Source: Populus alba
Taxonomy: Eukaryota > Streptophyta > Magnoliopsida > Malpighiales > Salicaceae
Length of the DNA: 64,000 nt
Reading direction: 5' to 3'
Assembly (NCBI RefSeq): GCF_005239225.2
Contig: NC_133295.1
Coordinates: 13,702,001 to 13,766,000 of the forward strand
In this document: piece after piece, positions 37,630 to 51,110 of the stretch
Position numbering within the stretch: the stretch's first letter is position 1
Layout: each line of letters starts with the position of its first letter
Made by a program: the position numbers and the translations under genes
Notes under the pieces: generated by a model
The model's input: only the letters and a program-made list of their open reading frames with translations
Database searches by the model: none
Told to the model about the DNA's origin: nothing

Positions 37630-37710
37630 GCCACCATTACTTGAAAGTTAAAACTCCTCCCGCCCACGCTGCATTTCATCTTTTGTTTAACATTTAAAAC
37701 TTAGGAATTC
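37630..37710. repeat. Duplicated segment, copy 2 (partner at 37060-37140)
   Basis: The second direct copy of the CTCCTCCCGCCCAC-containing segment. Confidence 0.7.
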
Positions 37711-38696
37711 ATATGGTAGTCAAATTCAATTAGGAATATCACGAAGCTGACTGGGTTAATCCGTATTAATATATTAAAGAAATATTATTTTTTTATATAT
37801 AAAAAGTTAATATTTTTTTTACCAGAACTCAAATTTTTAATCGAGTGAACTCTCTTTATTAATTATAAAACTCAGCCTTTTAATTCATTACTAATTAAGA
37901 TGTAAATCACAAGTCCGAAAATGAAATAAAACTTTATTGCTCCTATATATAAGATTATTTATCTTTTATTGTTTAGGAAATTTGGACATAATTATTGGTG
38001 AAAAAAATGGTCAAAGAACACCACCCATTCCCACAATTAAATAAAAAAATCATAATCAATGCCCATTGAGCACAATCGATTTTTTTTTTAAGGCTTTGAC
38101 CATAGAGATATTTTAATTTCATGGTATTTTGGGAAATGTATGCCATGATTAAAAGGAGGGATACAGCAAGCGCTGACACCTAGCTGCCATAACTGTTACC
38201 CATAAATAATGAAACATGCTTTATTCATTTTCTTTATGCTCTCCTTGAAAATGAAAAAACAATAACAAATTGAAATTGATGTATAAATTTTTCATACCTA
38301 ACACATAGTAATAAAAGCTTTGTCGTTAAATACAGTTTCTAGAGTTTACAACTCGATTTAAACCAGGTTTTTTTTATTAATTTTGAATCAATTAATACTA
38401 TGAAATTAATTTTTTAAAAATAAAATAATATTATTTTAATAAAATATTATTGATTCAGATTTACTCAGTAACTTATTTATTAATCAGTCCCAGAGCAGGT
38501 GTGGTAACCATGAAATAAAGAGTTCATTTTGTTTTTATTTCTTTCTTTTTTTTTTTCCCTCGACTAAAAACCAAATAAAGGTCTTGTACCCGCGATAGTC
38601 AGCGAGAAAATCTCAGTAGGGCCTTATAAGATGTGGTGGTTGTTTGTACGAAGGTCTCAAAACCCTTTTCTTCTCCTCTCAATTTTTTTTTTTTTT

Positions 38697-38717
38697 AGAG
38701 AGAGAGAGAGAGAGAGG
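38697..38717. repeat. AG microsatellite
   Basis: About ten AG repeats immediately after a T run. Confidence 0.8.
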
Positions 38718-38867
38718 AGAGGGCACCCATGCATTCATGTACGATTGTACCGACATTCGGTGCCAAATATCTTCCTATTTATGACTCTATCTATTAGTTT
38801 TTTTTTTTTATATATAATCTTAAACGGTTAAATTGAGGTTTTATATGATTTGGCATATTTAAAAATA

Positions 38868-39040
38868 AAAGTTTTTTTTTAAAATATTTTTTTATATTAA
38901 AAAAATATATTTTTTATTTTATATAAATTATTTTTTAATATCAACATATTAAATTAATTTAAAAATATATAAAAAATTAATTTTAAAACAAAAAAATCTC
39001 AAATTTATAGGAAACACGTTCCAAACACATTATCAAATAT
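38868..39040. repeat. AT-rich dispersed repeat
   Basis: Same family as 26836-27000, ending in GGAAACACGTTCCAAACAC. Confidence 0.4.
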
Positions 39041-39530
39041 CTCCTAAATAAAATTAGTTTTTTTCTTGGATTTTAATGTATTTATAACTTATATATACAA
39101 AATACTGGTATACTTATAAAAAAATATTTTTCATCATTTTTTTAAAGTTGAAACCAAGGTAAGCAAAAAAGAAAAGAAAAGCAAAACCACTTAAATTTTA
39201 CCCTATAGACAGTCTAAAATCGTGCAAATCATATTTCAATTTGTGTACTTTTATAGTTTTGTAAGTTTTTAATTCTAATTTTAAAAGTCATAAAAATTAC
39301 TTTGTGATCAAAACTGACTGCTAACCTCTTTTTTAAATATCCAAACAGTCCTTAAATGCATTTGTTTGTATTGTTTTTAGTGGTTGAAATATGATTTTTT
39401 TGAAAAAAATAAGGATATTTTTTGAAAAAAATAATGTTGTAAATAATTATATAAATACATGAAGTAATATTAAGTTTTTTAAACTAAAAGAATTAACAGT
39501 GTTTTTTTTTTTTTTTAGTACCTAGACTAG

Positions 39531-39531
<1 letters not shown>

Positions 39532-39570
<39 letters not shown>
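39532..39570. repeat. CT microsatellite
   Basis: About nineteen uninterrupted CT repeats. Likely length-variable. Confidence 0.9.
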
Positions 39571-39572
<2 letters not shown>

Positions 39573-42002
39573 GATAGGGAGATAAAGATATGGCATTGGA
39601 CAATGGCCACAACACAAACGTTGAGATCTTTCTTTTCAGATTTTTGCAGATCCAGACAGCACCAATGGGACGGGGAACCCCCTCTTAAATGTAGCCATGG
39701 TTTCGACGCTGTCAATCACAGTTGTCTGTGGCTCCGTACCAAATGAACACATGTGCCAACTTGTTCTAATTGGGTGCCAGACTCTGGATAGTACACCTCT
39801 TCTTTAATGTCAATTTGGTGTAAAAGATGATTCAGAGAGGAAAGTTCAAGCACACGTGAGAAGCTTGGGAAGACGGTCCTCCATTTTGTTTTGAATTTGA
39901 ATTCAATTCTTTCGTTTCCTCTTTAATCTGCGCATAGATCTTTGGAAGAATAAACTTTTCAAGTAAAAGCATGCATACTTATTCTCTATAAACTCGCAAC
40001 TCAAATGTTAAACCCTATAAATTTTAATTTGAACTTAGTAAGCAATAGCGTATTATTATTTTTTACAAGAATGATATAAATTATATTTTAAAATTTTATT
40101 TAATAACTTAAGTTATTATTTAAAATAATTTTTTAATATAATATCAAAAGTTTTAATGATCAAATTGTCACGAGTTTAAATTTTATCATTCTCATTTATT
40201 TAATAAAAATAAAAATATAAAGCAGTGTAAGTTGGTTGTACAAGCTTCAAACTCAAATAACTTTCATTTGAATAGAATATATTAAAAAATAATGTAAATC
40301 ATATCTTGAAATCTTATCTAATAACTTGAGTCATTGAATTGAGATGATTCTTTGATGATTTTTTTATGATAAATTATAATTTCATAACTTGAATTGAGTC
40401 GGATTTTAATTTAAATTTGGAAGATATAAATTTGATTGATCTTAACATATCATTTAAAAAAAAAAAAAAAACAACATTTTAATAAGATTTACACGTTGCA
40501 TAGCAATATTCCAAGAGTCATAGATCCGACAAATTTAAGTAAAAGAACGAGAGTGGACTGGAAGGCTTATGATATCCCTTTCGGAGCATGGGGTTTCTTG
40601 AGGTCCCCTAAGAAGCACGCATGCCATTTTATCATAGTCCAAAAATTTGTGTTAGTACAAGGTAGGTTGCTTTATGTATTTAGTGGATCAAATTAATTGA
40701 GTGCAGTAGAGGAGACGTTAAGTTACAAATTGAGACGAGAAGGTAGCCATCAACTAAGTAGAATGTTGAATATGTCATTTAATTTGGTAATTCTCTCCTA
40801 GCAAGCTATTTCTAAAACAAGAAATTAATGGGGGTGGTGCCTCTCTTTTGATTTATTTTAAAATAATAATAATTGAGGCAACACGACTTTTCCTTTCCCT
40901 TAACTTCTACCACTCTCGTGCACAATTTGAACTTACGAGTAGCAAAAGCTCTAATCCAAGTATAGAAATGTTCATGTGGGGATTTTATCATCTTTTGTTG
41001 GGATTTAAAAAAAGGAAGGAGATGGATTATCTTTCTAATTTGAAAATGTACTTCTCTCATTCTTGGATTTCCTTTTATGCATACAAGGTTTAGGTTCTAC
41101 TTCAATGAGATGGAGGAATTCAAGATTATTCGCCAGTATATTAATGTGAACAAAATCTGACGTGAGAGTGACATATTATTGGTTAATTTGAAATTATATA
41201 TTTTATCCTAATCATCATGATGATAAGAAATAAGAGGTATTTATTGATGAATCTTAAAACATCAAGGTAGCATTAGGATAAATGGTGACGATAAGGATAT
41301 GTTTTTCTACATTTTTTAGTGTAAGAGTAAAGAAATTTTTTAAAAAACCATTGATCTTAAATATGGATTTATTCTATGTAGATATATTGTTTAGTATGAT
41401 AAGAATAACTAAACGTTACCTAAATATAGATGTATTGTTTAATATCATAAGATTTTTAGAGCATAGTATAACATTCAATTAGAAATTGAAAAAAAAACTT
41501 GAAAAATACTCATTTTATGCAAGGATGTCAAGTGGTGTTGTGTCTCCAAATTCTATACATCACTACAAGATCATTCTTGGTGAGGAATCGTGATCAGAAA
41601 ACTCTCTTCTAATTCACTACATTTTTCAAGACAAACAAGAAAAAACTGCTGAAAACAACATGTTGATTGCAACAAGTTTTGTTTTTTTTTTTTTTTAAAA
41701 AAAATTTATATAGTACTTTGTCATAGGTTATGATGTTAGAAAACACTAAAATCCCATGCTAACTAACACTAAAAAACATTGTTATCAAGTTAAAGACACA
41801 ATGGAAACAACTCAATGGATAATAAACTTAGAACAATCAATCAACCTTCATCATTCTCCTCTACAATCTAGCTAAATTATGCAGTGGTTGCGCCCCCTTT
41901 CTCTACTGACGTAAAATAGTGGCAAATCTATACTTTATAATTAAAGCCCACAATTCATGGCTGGTCCTTCCCTTTGTTTGTTTCCTCCACATTGTAGCTA
42001 GG

Positions 42003-42024
42003 TAGCTAGCAAGCTTGCTAGCTA
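42003..42024. repeat. Perfect 22-bp palindrome
   Basis: The 22 bases are identical to their own reverse complement, centred on an AAGCTT. No gene or known site is adjacent. Confidence 0.8.
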
Positions 42025-43749
42025 TGTACATTTTCAATTATATCTTCTCCCGCACGGGCTTCTCTCCTCTTGGGTCCCAGAATTATTCTCTTGTCAACAG
42101 ATTAAATTAAGTCGCCGATTTTAGCATCAAAGGAAGCTCTCACTTTCGTTGTCATTTCCTCGTAGATCACCGACGCTAATGTTCATGTTCCAAGATCACT
42201 TAATAGGCCAAAAAGATTTGCTCAAACGAATCAGCAGCTGATATTTGTCACCAGAGAGTGTAGGGACAACGCCAAATCAAGTGGTAGGTGAGGAAGAAGG
42301 GAAGGAAGATGAATAGGGCAAAAATATTGAGGAGAGAGAGACATTGCTACCACGTAGAGTTGTCGGGTGATTACATTAAACAAACCTATAGTTTATGATT
42401 AGTGTTAATGATGTTTTTGATTATTTATTAATCGTGATTTACGGTTTGACATTCTTTATGGGCTTTTCACCATCCGACAACGGACTGGTTTTTTTAATTA
42501 TGTGTTTAGGGCTTTAATCATTTGGTTAGTTAAATATGGTTTGTGCTTGAGTTATGAAACGTAGCTATTTATTTGGTTTGGTGGGTGTGTTACTTTTGGA
42601 TAAAGGAGAATAATCTCAAAGCTTAAGCTTCTAATTTTTAATTTGGAGAGTACTGTCCGCCACTAACACAATTAATTAACATGATTTTTTTTAATATCTA
42701 AAAGTTTATATAATTGTTAATTTTAAAACTAGTAAAATTAATTGAGGTACACGGAAGCTAATTTAAACATCTATAATAATAAAAAAAATTAACACGATAA
42801 AAAAGATAACTCAAATAAAAAGATTTGTCCCTCCTCAATTTGTTTTTTCCCCTCAAGTTTTAACCGTTGGGATATTTTAATATGAATTTCTACATTATAG
42901 ATACATTTCAAACATTTTTCCCCATAAAATTTGAATCTCATAATTATGTTTTAGGCGGATCGTATTGGATTAATCTATTCATAAAAAAAAAAAACTTCTC
43001 TTTTTGCAGGACATGAATATGAGATGATACCTAAACCTATTAAATTCAATATTTTTTATGGAGGACTTTATTGGGAAAATAAGCTTAAATATTTTAAGAG
43101 ATTTTTAATGATTATAATTTTCTTGGTCTTCAACTTGTAATAAATTTCACTATCCTTCCGTAGTATAAACTTAAGAAAATTAATGGAGCATGGACAGATT
43201 GTATATCTGTATGATGGTATAGGCTGAAAGCACACAGATTGTTTAGTTTATGGATAGAAAAAGGAGTTACACGGGGGGATATGGACGACAGGAAATCAGA
43301 GAGAAACTGCAGAGACAAAAATGGTGCTCTAGACAAGGTCAGCATGGAGCTGTGAGGCCAACTGGTGAGGGCCACCACCCGAACACAGAGTAATATTCTA
43401 AGATGAATGGTATGAGGCTTCTAGCCGACAGTGCTACAAGATGATCTGTGATCAGATTAGCCGTTTGATTCTCCTGTTTGGTGCATGGAATTTGCCCATT
43501 CTTGCACTAATCTATTGCTTATACTTAATGGATTTTTGCTGGTTCTTGGCGCATTCTGTACACGCTGAAGACGAAAAGAACCCCATTCTATACTAGCTAC
43601 TGGCTAATAGTTATGCACAAGCTACCCTGGTCAACGCTCCAGTTGACTCGAAAGCCAGCCAGCCTGTTCCTTGCCCTGGATCTTGTGTTTAAAAAAAGGC
43701 AAATCGGAGGTGACTTTTGACGTGGTGATTCAATCTATTATCCCATTAA

Positions 43750-44238
43750 ATTTTGGTAGATGATTTTTTTAATAAAAAAATAATAAAAAATTTAAATTTT
43801 TTATTAAAATAACATAGTTTTTATTAACCTGACTAACTGGATTTATTAAAACAATACAATTTTAATTAATTTTATCAACTTCAGTCTAAATTATAATCTA
43901 GATTTTGAAACCAAATTATATAATGTAGTGAATTTAATAACTTTATGTTTAACTATAAAATGAATATAACAAATAATGCCATAATATTAATGCTGCATGA
44001 GTTTTTTTTTAAATAATTTTAAAAAGATGATATTTTAATTTTTTTTAAAAAAATTATTAAAACGACATAGTTTTGTTTAATTTGATTAACCTAAATTAAT
44101 CCGTCTAATTTTTAATCTATATTTTAAAATCAGATTATAGCAACACTAAATTTAAAAAAATTGTGTTTTTGTGTTTAAGTATAAAATAAATATAAACAAA
44201 TAATGCTATAATATTAATGCTGCATGAGTTTTTTTCTT
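43750..44238. repeat. Tandem pair of roughly 240-bp units
   Basis: Both units end with an AATGC-TATAATATTAATGCTGCATGAG phrase (near 43976-44000 and 44205-44229) and share the order ATTATTAAAA, ACATAGTTTT, TTAACC and AGATTATA. They are diverged direct copies, non-coding. Confidence 0.7.
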
Positions 44239-47200
44239 TTGAAAATATCAATTATTAGGAAAACAATTAAAGAATACTAAAACAAGACCAACTGATTGAT
44301 ATAACTCGATAAAATAGTTCTGAGTGATACAAAATTAAAGGGTTTGAATTTAGAATTTTCCAATTTATGGGCTGAAGAACATGCAATTGCAATACATTGG
44401 TTCTCGGCCCATGATTTAGTGGGCCTTCGTTGTCCTGATACTTTTGCTGATTATATAAATAAATAAAACCATTACTCTCCAATTTCAATGTAAATAATCT
44501 TCAATAGCATCTTTTTGTAATTTTATCCTAGATATCATTCATATAAAAAATAAAGATAAAAAAATATTTTAATTTGTGCTCTAAAAGTTATATTTAAAGC
44601 ACTAATTTGTTTTAAATTAAAATGATTAAAACCTTTATTTGTCTTCAATTAACTTAAACAAAACATCTTCTATTAAATAAACATCTATATTTGGGAAATA
44701 TTTTGTCTTTTTTTTCTCTAAAATTAGATGGGAAATACGATAACAAAATAAAAAAAGAATTCAAATAAACATTAATTAAATTATCGTACATGAACTCTTG
44801 GGATTACAATACAAGTACTTTGTATTCATATAGAGATAAGATAAATATTAAATAAATACTTAACAAAATCAATTTAATTATCAGTTGAAGCGCGATCTGT
44901 GAATCTTGAGAAGAAGTATATCATGAAACATCAAAAAAATATATAATTTTGTAAGTTTAATTATCCCATCCCTTGACCAATGAACTACCATTACGTGTTA
45001 CTTCACTTGTACAATACTTGATTTTTCCTCATCATTCTCTGAACATGAACGATTAGACCTCTTGGGCTACAGCTAATTTGGACCCCCGTAAGTAAAAGAG
45101 CACAATTGGACAACTAGATAGCAGCATAGTAGCTGAATAGTTTGATTGCGGAAAATGGATTTTTACTGGAGTTAATTTTTTTTAAAAAATTATTTTTAAT
45201 ATTAATATATTAAAATAATTTAAAATTTTATATATATATATATATATTTAATATTTTTATAAAAAACACTTTTTAATCATAAAAATAAACTAGCAAGTTA
45301 GTAAATCCGAATAGTGACCACGGTTTGTCTCTTAAATCCACATCTTCGAGCATAACCTAAAATAAACTAGCAAGTTAATATTTTAATATTTTTATGCTTT
45401 TAAAATTTTCTGGTTATTTTTTTAAAAAAATATTATTAATACCAAAACATAAAAAAAATAAATTAATTTTAAATAAAAATAAAAAATTTCAAATAATAAT
45501 AAAAAACCTTTCAAACCCAAAAACAATCACTCTTTAATCTTTATAACCCGCCCTAAATTCTCAAATCCCACTGCGCTCAACAAACGAATAACCAGAAAAA
45601 TGTCTCTCCTTCGCTCCATCTCCAAACCCCTTGCCCTTCCTCAACAACCCCTCTTCTCTGCAAGTCTCTCTCCCCCTCCCCCTCTCTCTGTTTGTGTTTG
45701 TGTCTGAGTTCATAAACATGTGGGTGTGTGAATGTTTTGATTTTGATGTATAAATATGGAATATTGTTGCAGTGTTTTGGTGGGAACATAGGAAAAGTGG
45801 GCTATGGAGAAACCATCGAACAGTGAAGAAATTAGTGGTAAGAGCAGGTCCAAAGAAGATATCTTTTGGTAAAGAATGCAGAGAAGCCTTGCAGGCAGGA
45901 ATTGATAAGCTTGCTGTTGCTGTTTCCCTCACTTCAGGACCTAAAGTCAACCTGGCATTTACTTCTTTTTCTCTCTTTCTTTTTCTTCTATCTTCATTTT
46001 TCTCTTAAGATTTACATCTTGTTCTGTTCAAAGAATAGGATTGTGACTACTAGTTATCTCATTTCTTGTGTAATTTGTCAGTCTTTATTGACAGTGATGT
46101 TTCTAAGCCAGTGATATGTGTTTACGCAGGGCATAATGTTGTCCTTTCGGAGTCTAATACACTAAAACAAGTAATGATGGTGTTGCAATAGCTCAAGCTA
46201 TCGAGCTTCTGGGTTCAATGAGAATGCTGGAGCAATGTTAATCCAAGAGGTCATTCATGGTTGCTACATTATCCTCTCCCTAATATTTTGTTGATGTGTT
46301 CTTTGATGTTGGCTGATGATTAATATGTGATATTGAAGTGACTTATTGCAGGTTGCTAGTAAAATGAATGATTTGGCTGGAGATGACACTACTACTGCTA
46401 TTATCTTGGCTTGTGAAATGATCGAAACAGCAATGTTGGCAGTTGCTTTTGGGGCTAACCCTGTTTCTGTAAAGAAAGGAATGGATGTGCCTGTCAAAGA
46501 TTTGGTCAAGGTATTGAAGAAAATAGCTTTCCAGTAAAAGGGAAGGATCATATAAAAGGTTTCTCCAGCTTCTTTGTTTAGATTTTGTTCAAAACCTTCA
46601 TTTTGGCCTGGAAACTAAAATTTAGAATTTCTTCTCCTTGCAGCGGTTGCTTCAATTTCTGCTGGAAATGATGAATACGTTCGGAACTTAATTGCTGAAA
46701 CTATAGAGGAGGTCGGCTCTGATGGGGTAATCTCTCTTGAATCATCTTCGACCTCAGATACGTCTGTGATAATAGAAGGAATGAAGGTGATTAAGCTGAT
46801 TCTAGTTTTTAATATGGTTTGAAAAATATGTCTGATAAATCACTGAAAAACTGGCATAATGCCAAAGTCTATGGTAGAAGTTTTGATGTCATATCACTGT
46901 CAGTCATAGCTGGAATGGATAAACCATCCATGCATCTGTAAATATTTAGGATGACTGAGCTTCTGCTTTTCATATTTGGCAGGGTAGTAACCGGGTAGCA
47001 ATACTGCGTAAACCCTCTGGCTCCCATGCATATATAAAATTTTCAACTTTTTCTCTGTTATTGATGCATGGATATATATTTTTTTCATTATGATGTAAGT
47101 TTGGTGCTCTCTCTCTGCTGATTGACAAGGGTTATATGCCGCCCCAATTCATCACAAACCAGGAAAAATCTTTGGTGGAGTTTGACAAGGCCAAGGTCCT

Positions 47201-47620
47201 TGTAACGGATCAGCAGATTGCAAATGTCCAAGAAATTGATCCTGTATAGGAAAAGACTATGCAGCTAAGTGTCCCACTGTTAATCATTGCTAAGGATATC
47301 CCAAAGCAGGTTTTGGAAACACTAGAGGTGAACACAATGCGAGGTTTGCTCAACGTTGCTGTTGTCAAATGCCCTGGATTTGGAGATCGAAAGAAAGCAG
47401 CATTGTTGCAAGACATTGCTCTTATGACAGGTGAACTGGCCTCTTTCTTTCCGACTTAATTGGTTATTCTTAGTTGTACTACATTTAAATATATTGAGAT
47501 ATAGGTTATTGAACCATCTATCTTCCTTGGCAAGTTCGGTTTGTGTTGCCTTCACGAGCCTTCCTATTTGTGCATGTCTGTGTTCCACTGGTTGCTCTTC
47601 TTGTATGTGTGCGTGTGACC

Positions 47621-49426
47621 TGTGATGTTCGAAAAAATATGAGAGTAGAAGAAGGCAACAAAGCCCTTGGAGGCTTAGAAGTAGGTATAAATGAATAAGG
47701 GGTATTGTAGTAATTGAATAAAACTTGATAAATATAAATAGAAAAAAAAGAAGAAAAGGGATCTGAAAATTTAGGGTGAGTGACGGCAGGAGAGAATAAA
47801 AGGGAAAGAAGAAGAAGAGAAAAGAGAGAAAGATAAAGGAAGGAGAGGAGAGTTTGAGAAAATAAGTATAAAGGTAAGATTTATGTTTTATATGCATAAA
47901 TGTGTTTTCTTTTAGCTTTAAATTTCTGTTTTGTTGAATATTAGGGTTTTGAAGATTTTATTTTGGGTTGATTGATGAATTGATTTGAATATTAGGGGTT
48001 GATTGTTATGGGTAATTAGTTATTTAGTTGATTTTGGAAGATTTTAGGTAAACATGATGATTTTGAGTTATGATTTGTTTAAATGGTGAATTTGAGTTAG
48101 AAATCTTGATATATCAGTAGGTGATCTGTGGAAATTCTAGGTTTGAGATTGAAGATGATGAAATTACAGTCTGGTCTCTTAATTTGTGAAAATTACAGTT
48201 TAGTCACCGAACTTTGAAAACATTACAGATTGGTCTCTATAGCATAATCCGAGATTCTGAACATAATTAAAGATGAATTATGGATAGAATTCCAGTATAG
48301 CTATGAATCTATGACACTTTCAATTTGGTCATCTCATTTGACAAAATTACAACTTGACCCTAAAAATTTGATAAAATTCCATAATTGTTCCTTAGAGCAT
48401 AATTAGAGATTCTAGATAGAATTGAGGTTGATTTATGAGAAAAATTACAGAATGGTCCCTCAATTATTCATCAAACCAATCTAGAAAAGCTAATATTACA
48501 GCTAGGGACCAATCTGAAAATTTTATCATATTTTTAGGGGTTAAATTGTAATTTTATCAATTTGAAGGACCAAACTAAAAATATCATAAATTCATGACTA
48601 TACTGGAATTTTACCCATAATTCATACTCAATTCTGTTCAGAATCTCTAATTATGCTCTAAGGACCATTTTGAAAATTTATCAAAATTTTAAGGTCAAAT
48701 TGTAATTTTGTCAAATTGGAGGACCAAACTAAAAATTTCATAAATTCACAACTATACTGGAATTTTACCCATAATTAATCTTTAATTCCGTTAAAAATCT
48801 TGGATTATGCCTCAAGGACCTATCTGTAATTTTTCTAAAGTTTGAGAACTAAACTGAAATTTTCACAAATCAAGGGACCAAACTGAAATTTCATCATCTT
48901 CAACCTCAAACCCATAATTTCCACAAATCACCTACTGATATATCAAGATTTCTATCTCAACTTCATCATTTAAACAAATCATAACTTATAACAATCATCT
49001 TTACCTAAAATCTTCCAAAATCAACTAAATAACTTATTACCCATAACAATCAACTCATAACATTCAAATCAATGTATCAATCAACCAAAAAAAAAAAAAT
49101 CTTCAAAACCCTAATATTCAACAAAATAGAAATTTAAAGCTAAAAAAAAAAACATTTATACACATCAAAGCTTAAATCTTACCTTTTAAACTTATTTTCT
49201 CTAACTTTCTTCTCCTTCCTTTATTTTTTCCTCTTTTCTCTTCTTCTTTCCCTCTCACGGTTTTCTCTCTAAGAATTTAGATCTTTTTTTTTTTTTTTTT
49301 TTCCTGTTTATATTTATCAACTCTTTGTTCAATTACTACAATACCTCTTATTCATTTATACATACTTTTAAACCTCCAAGGACTTTGTTGTCTTTTCTTA
49401 TTCTCTTTCATTTTCAAAACATCACA
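47621..49426. repeat. Giant imperfect palindrome, arms of about 0.9 kb
   Basis: The left arm starts TGTGATGTT and the right arm ends AACATCACA. Reading inward, the right arm is the reverse complement of the left throughout: for example 'GTTGAATATTAGGGTTTTGA' at about 47933 matches the complement of the segment near 49100, and 'GATATATCAGTAGGTGAT' at about 48107 matches near 48925. The axis lies near 48500-48530. The inner part also has shorter direct repetition of an 'ACTATACTGGAATTTTACCC' phrase (about 48599 and 48752). The arms are diverged, so the palindrome is old. Confidence 0.85.
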
Positions 49427-50514
49427 TAACTACTTTAGTTCAAAAACATATAAGGTTATGAAATAGATCTTTAGTTAAGTGTATTAAATAGGTTGTACAT
49501 TCTTTTCGAGTCGTTTTCGAATATATCTCCTTTGTATTCAGATAATCCTGATATTCTACTTGCGGAACATTAATATGATTTCTTTCGGTATCTACTTTCG
49601 AGTTCTGTTCACTTTGAGTCGGGTGAGTAGATAATTTTCCATATGTATGAGAAATATTATAAATATTTGAGTTGTTAATATGAATTGGATCATGCTTCTT
49701 GATAATATATATGTTGATTATTATCCATGTTATGATAAAGCATGATCAATTGTTGAATCTGAATTCTTGATATGAACCAATATATATTTTGAATTGACTT
49801 TCGAATTGATAGCTTCTCATTTGATTGATGTTATGAGTTGAGTCTTGAGATATGAATTTGTTTTTTTTATTATGATATAAACCTATGGTATAATAGTTAG
49901 AATACCCATGCTAATAGGGTAGTGTTAGTCTTTGTGCATATTGTATCTGAACCCTAGTTGGTTGGGGGAGTCATCAACTTGTGTGGACTGATCATCCCAT
50001 AGTACGGAGCCACATGTTCATTGCATTTTGATTTTTTGACAAGCTTTACCTTATGATATTCTTGTTATGGTCTATTTAAGAAACCTTCCTCTAAGAACCT
50101 AAAGTCGTAATTGTATATATATTTCTTATTATTGTATTACTTTGTGTATGTAAATTGAACGTTATCTACTCATATAGTTGTTGAACCCACCCTTTTATTA
50201 TTTATCTTTTTCAAGCTCATACCTTGTTAGCGGGTCATTTTTATTGGACTTTCTAAACTTGCTCTTTTGGTTGTAATCAATATTTTTTCTTTATGTCTAG
50301 TTAGTGCTCCATAGCTATGAATTTGTATTAACTCTTGTATTAAGACAATCAAATTATATTATAAAGTTAATTTTGTTATTAGTGCTGCGTTGAACTCTGA
50401 TTGAGTTATTTAAATGATAAGTTTGTATATAAGTTTGGGTTCACATAAGTATGGAACCCTGAAGGGAAACATTATCTATGTGCCGGTTTTGGATCAAGGA
50501 ACCGGGTCGTGACA
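47621..50514. mobile_element. LTR-like insertion (probable solo LTR) in the chaperonin pseudogene
   Basis: The insert begins TGTGATGTTC and ends GGGTCGTGACA, the TG...CA form of plant LTRs. It is flanked by TGACC (47616-47620) and TAACC (50515-50519), a 5-bp target duplication with one mismatch. Removing it restores a plausible chaperonin intron. It holds no coding frame for gag or pol. The left 1.8 kb is a giant inverted repeat; the right 1.1 kb is single-copy and looks like LTR tail sequence. A solo LTR of a gypsy-type element is the best guess, but the palindrome is unusual for one. A non-autonomous foldback element is the alternative. Confidence 0.6.
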
Positions 50515-51110
50515 TAACCCATGCATGTTTAATACACTTGCAAGTTCGTCATGGTAATAAAGAAGTCCTTTGATGATTACCTAGTTCTCAATTATAAAAA
50601 TCTTTACCTTTTTTTTTTTTTTGTCCACTAGAAATAATAAACTTTTTACTTGGATTCTAGCTAAGATTGTAAAATCATTTTATGATTACCTAGCTCTCAA
50701 TTAAAAAAATTATCACTACTTTTTTGCTCTAGAAAAATAAATTGTTTACTTGGATGCTTGCCAAGATTATATTTTGTTCTCATATGACTATTCATAGGTA
50801 GGTCATTGCTTCCAACATGCTGTGTAATTCATGCCGTACTAGACTCATCAGGTGCTCATTTTCTCTCGGGTGATTTTGTGTTGACACTCGAAAGTGTAAC
50901 CTCGGATCAACTTAGTGTTGCTCGAAAAGTTACCATAACAAGTAATTCAACAACCATAGTTGCTGACCCATCAACTAAAGCTGAAATTCAGGCAATAATT
51001 CTGCAGATAAGAAAGGATCTTGCTGAAACAGATAATGCTGCCTCCTCAAAAACGCTCTGAGAGAAATGCTAAATTATCTGGTGGTGTGGCTGTAATCATG
51101 GTTCGTGATC

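Larger units (their letters stand above)
35140..45599. other. About 10 kb of gene-free AT-rich DNA
   Basis: Reading both strands I find no gene with recognisable domains. Content consists of AT-rich dispersed repeats, microsatellites, two duplicated segments (about 37060 and 37630) and a tandem pair near 43750-44235. Short open frames at 38631-38831, 40436-40696, 40812-41093 and 43130-43378 show no family features and are left uncalled. An unannotated non-coding RNA cannot be excluded. Confidence 0.55.
45600..51110 (+). pseudogene. Chaperonin-60 alpha (plastid type) unprocessed pseudogene
   Basis: A group I chaperonin relic that keeps its intron layout. A possible first exon starts at 45600. 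Then follow 45773-45950 ([21 protein letters not shown]), 46130-46249, 46352-46557 ([27 protein letters not shown]), 46644-46786 (AVASISAGNDEY, DGVISLESSS), 47121-47430 ([23 protein letters not shown]) and 50852 to about 51105 ([20 protein letters not shown]). The residues fit plastid Cpn60 alpha, perhaps the alpha-2 type, better than beta or mitochondrial Cpn60. Defects: lost donor after GPK near 45950, frameshift near 46175, frameshift near 46535, lost acceptor before 47121 (CTG for CAG), in-frame TAG at 47247-47249, frameshift at about 51050, and the C-terminal third missing. The conserved GDGTT motif reads GDDTT. A 2.9-kb insertion sits in the last intron. Confidence 0.9.

Noticed and set aside
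40436..41093. Overlapping 80-90 codon frames in the gene-free region
   Set aside because: No motif, no splice context and low-complexity lysine runs; not supported as genes.
47322..47897. 191-codon minus-strand frame across the chaperonin exon and the LTR-like insertion
   Set aside because: It crosses an insertion boundary and an antisense exon and is rich in low-complexity residues.
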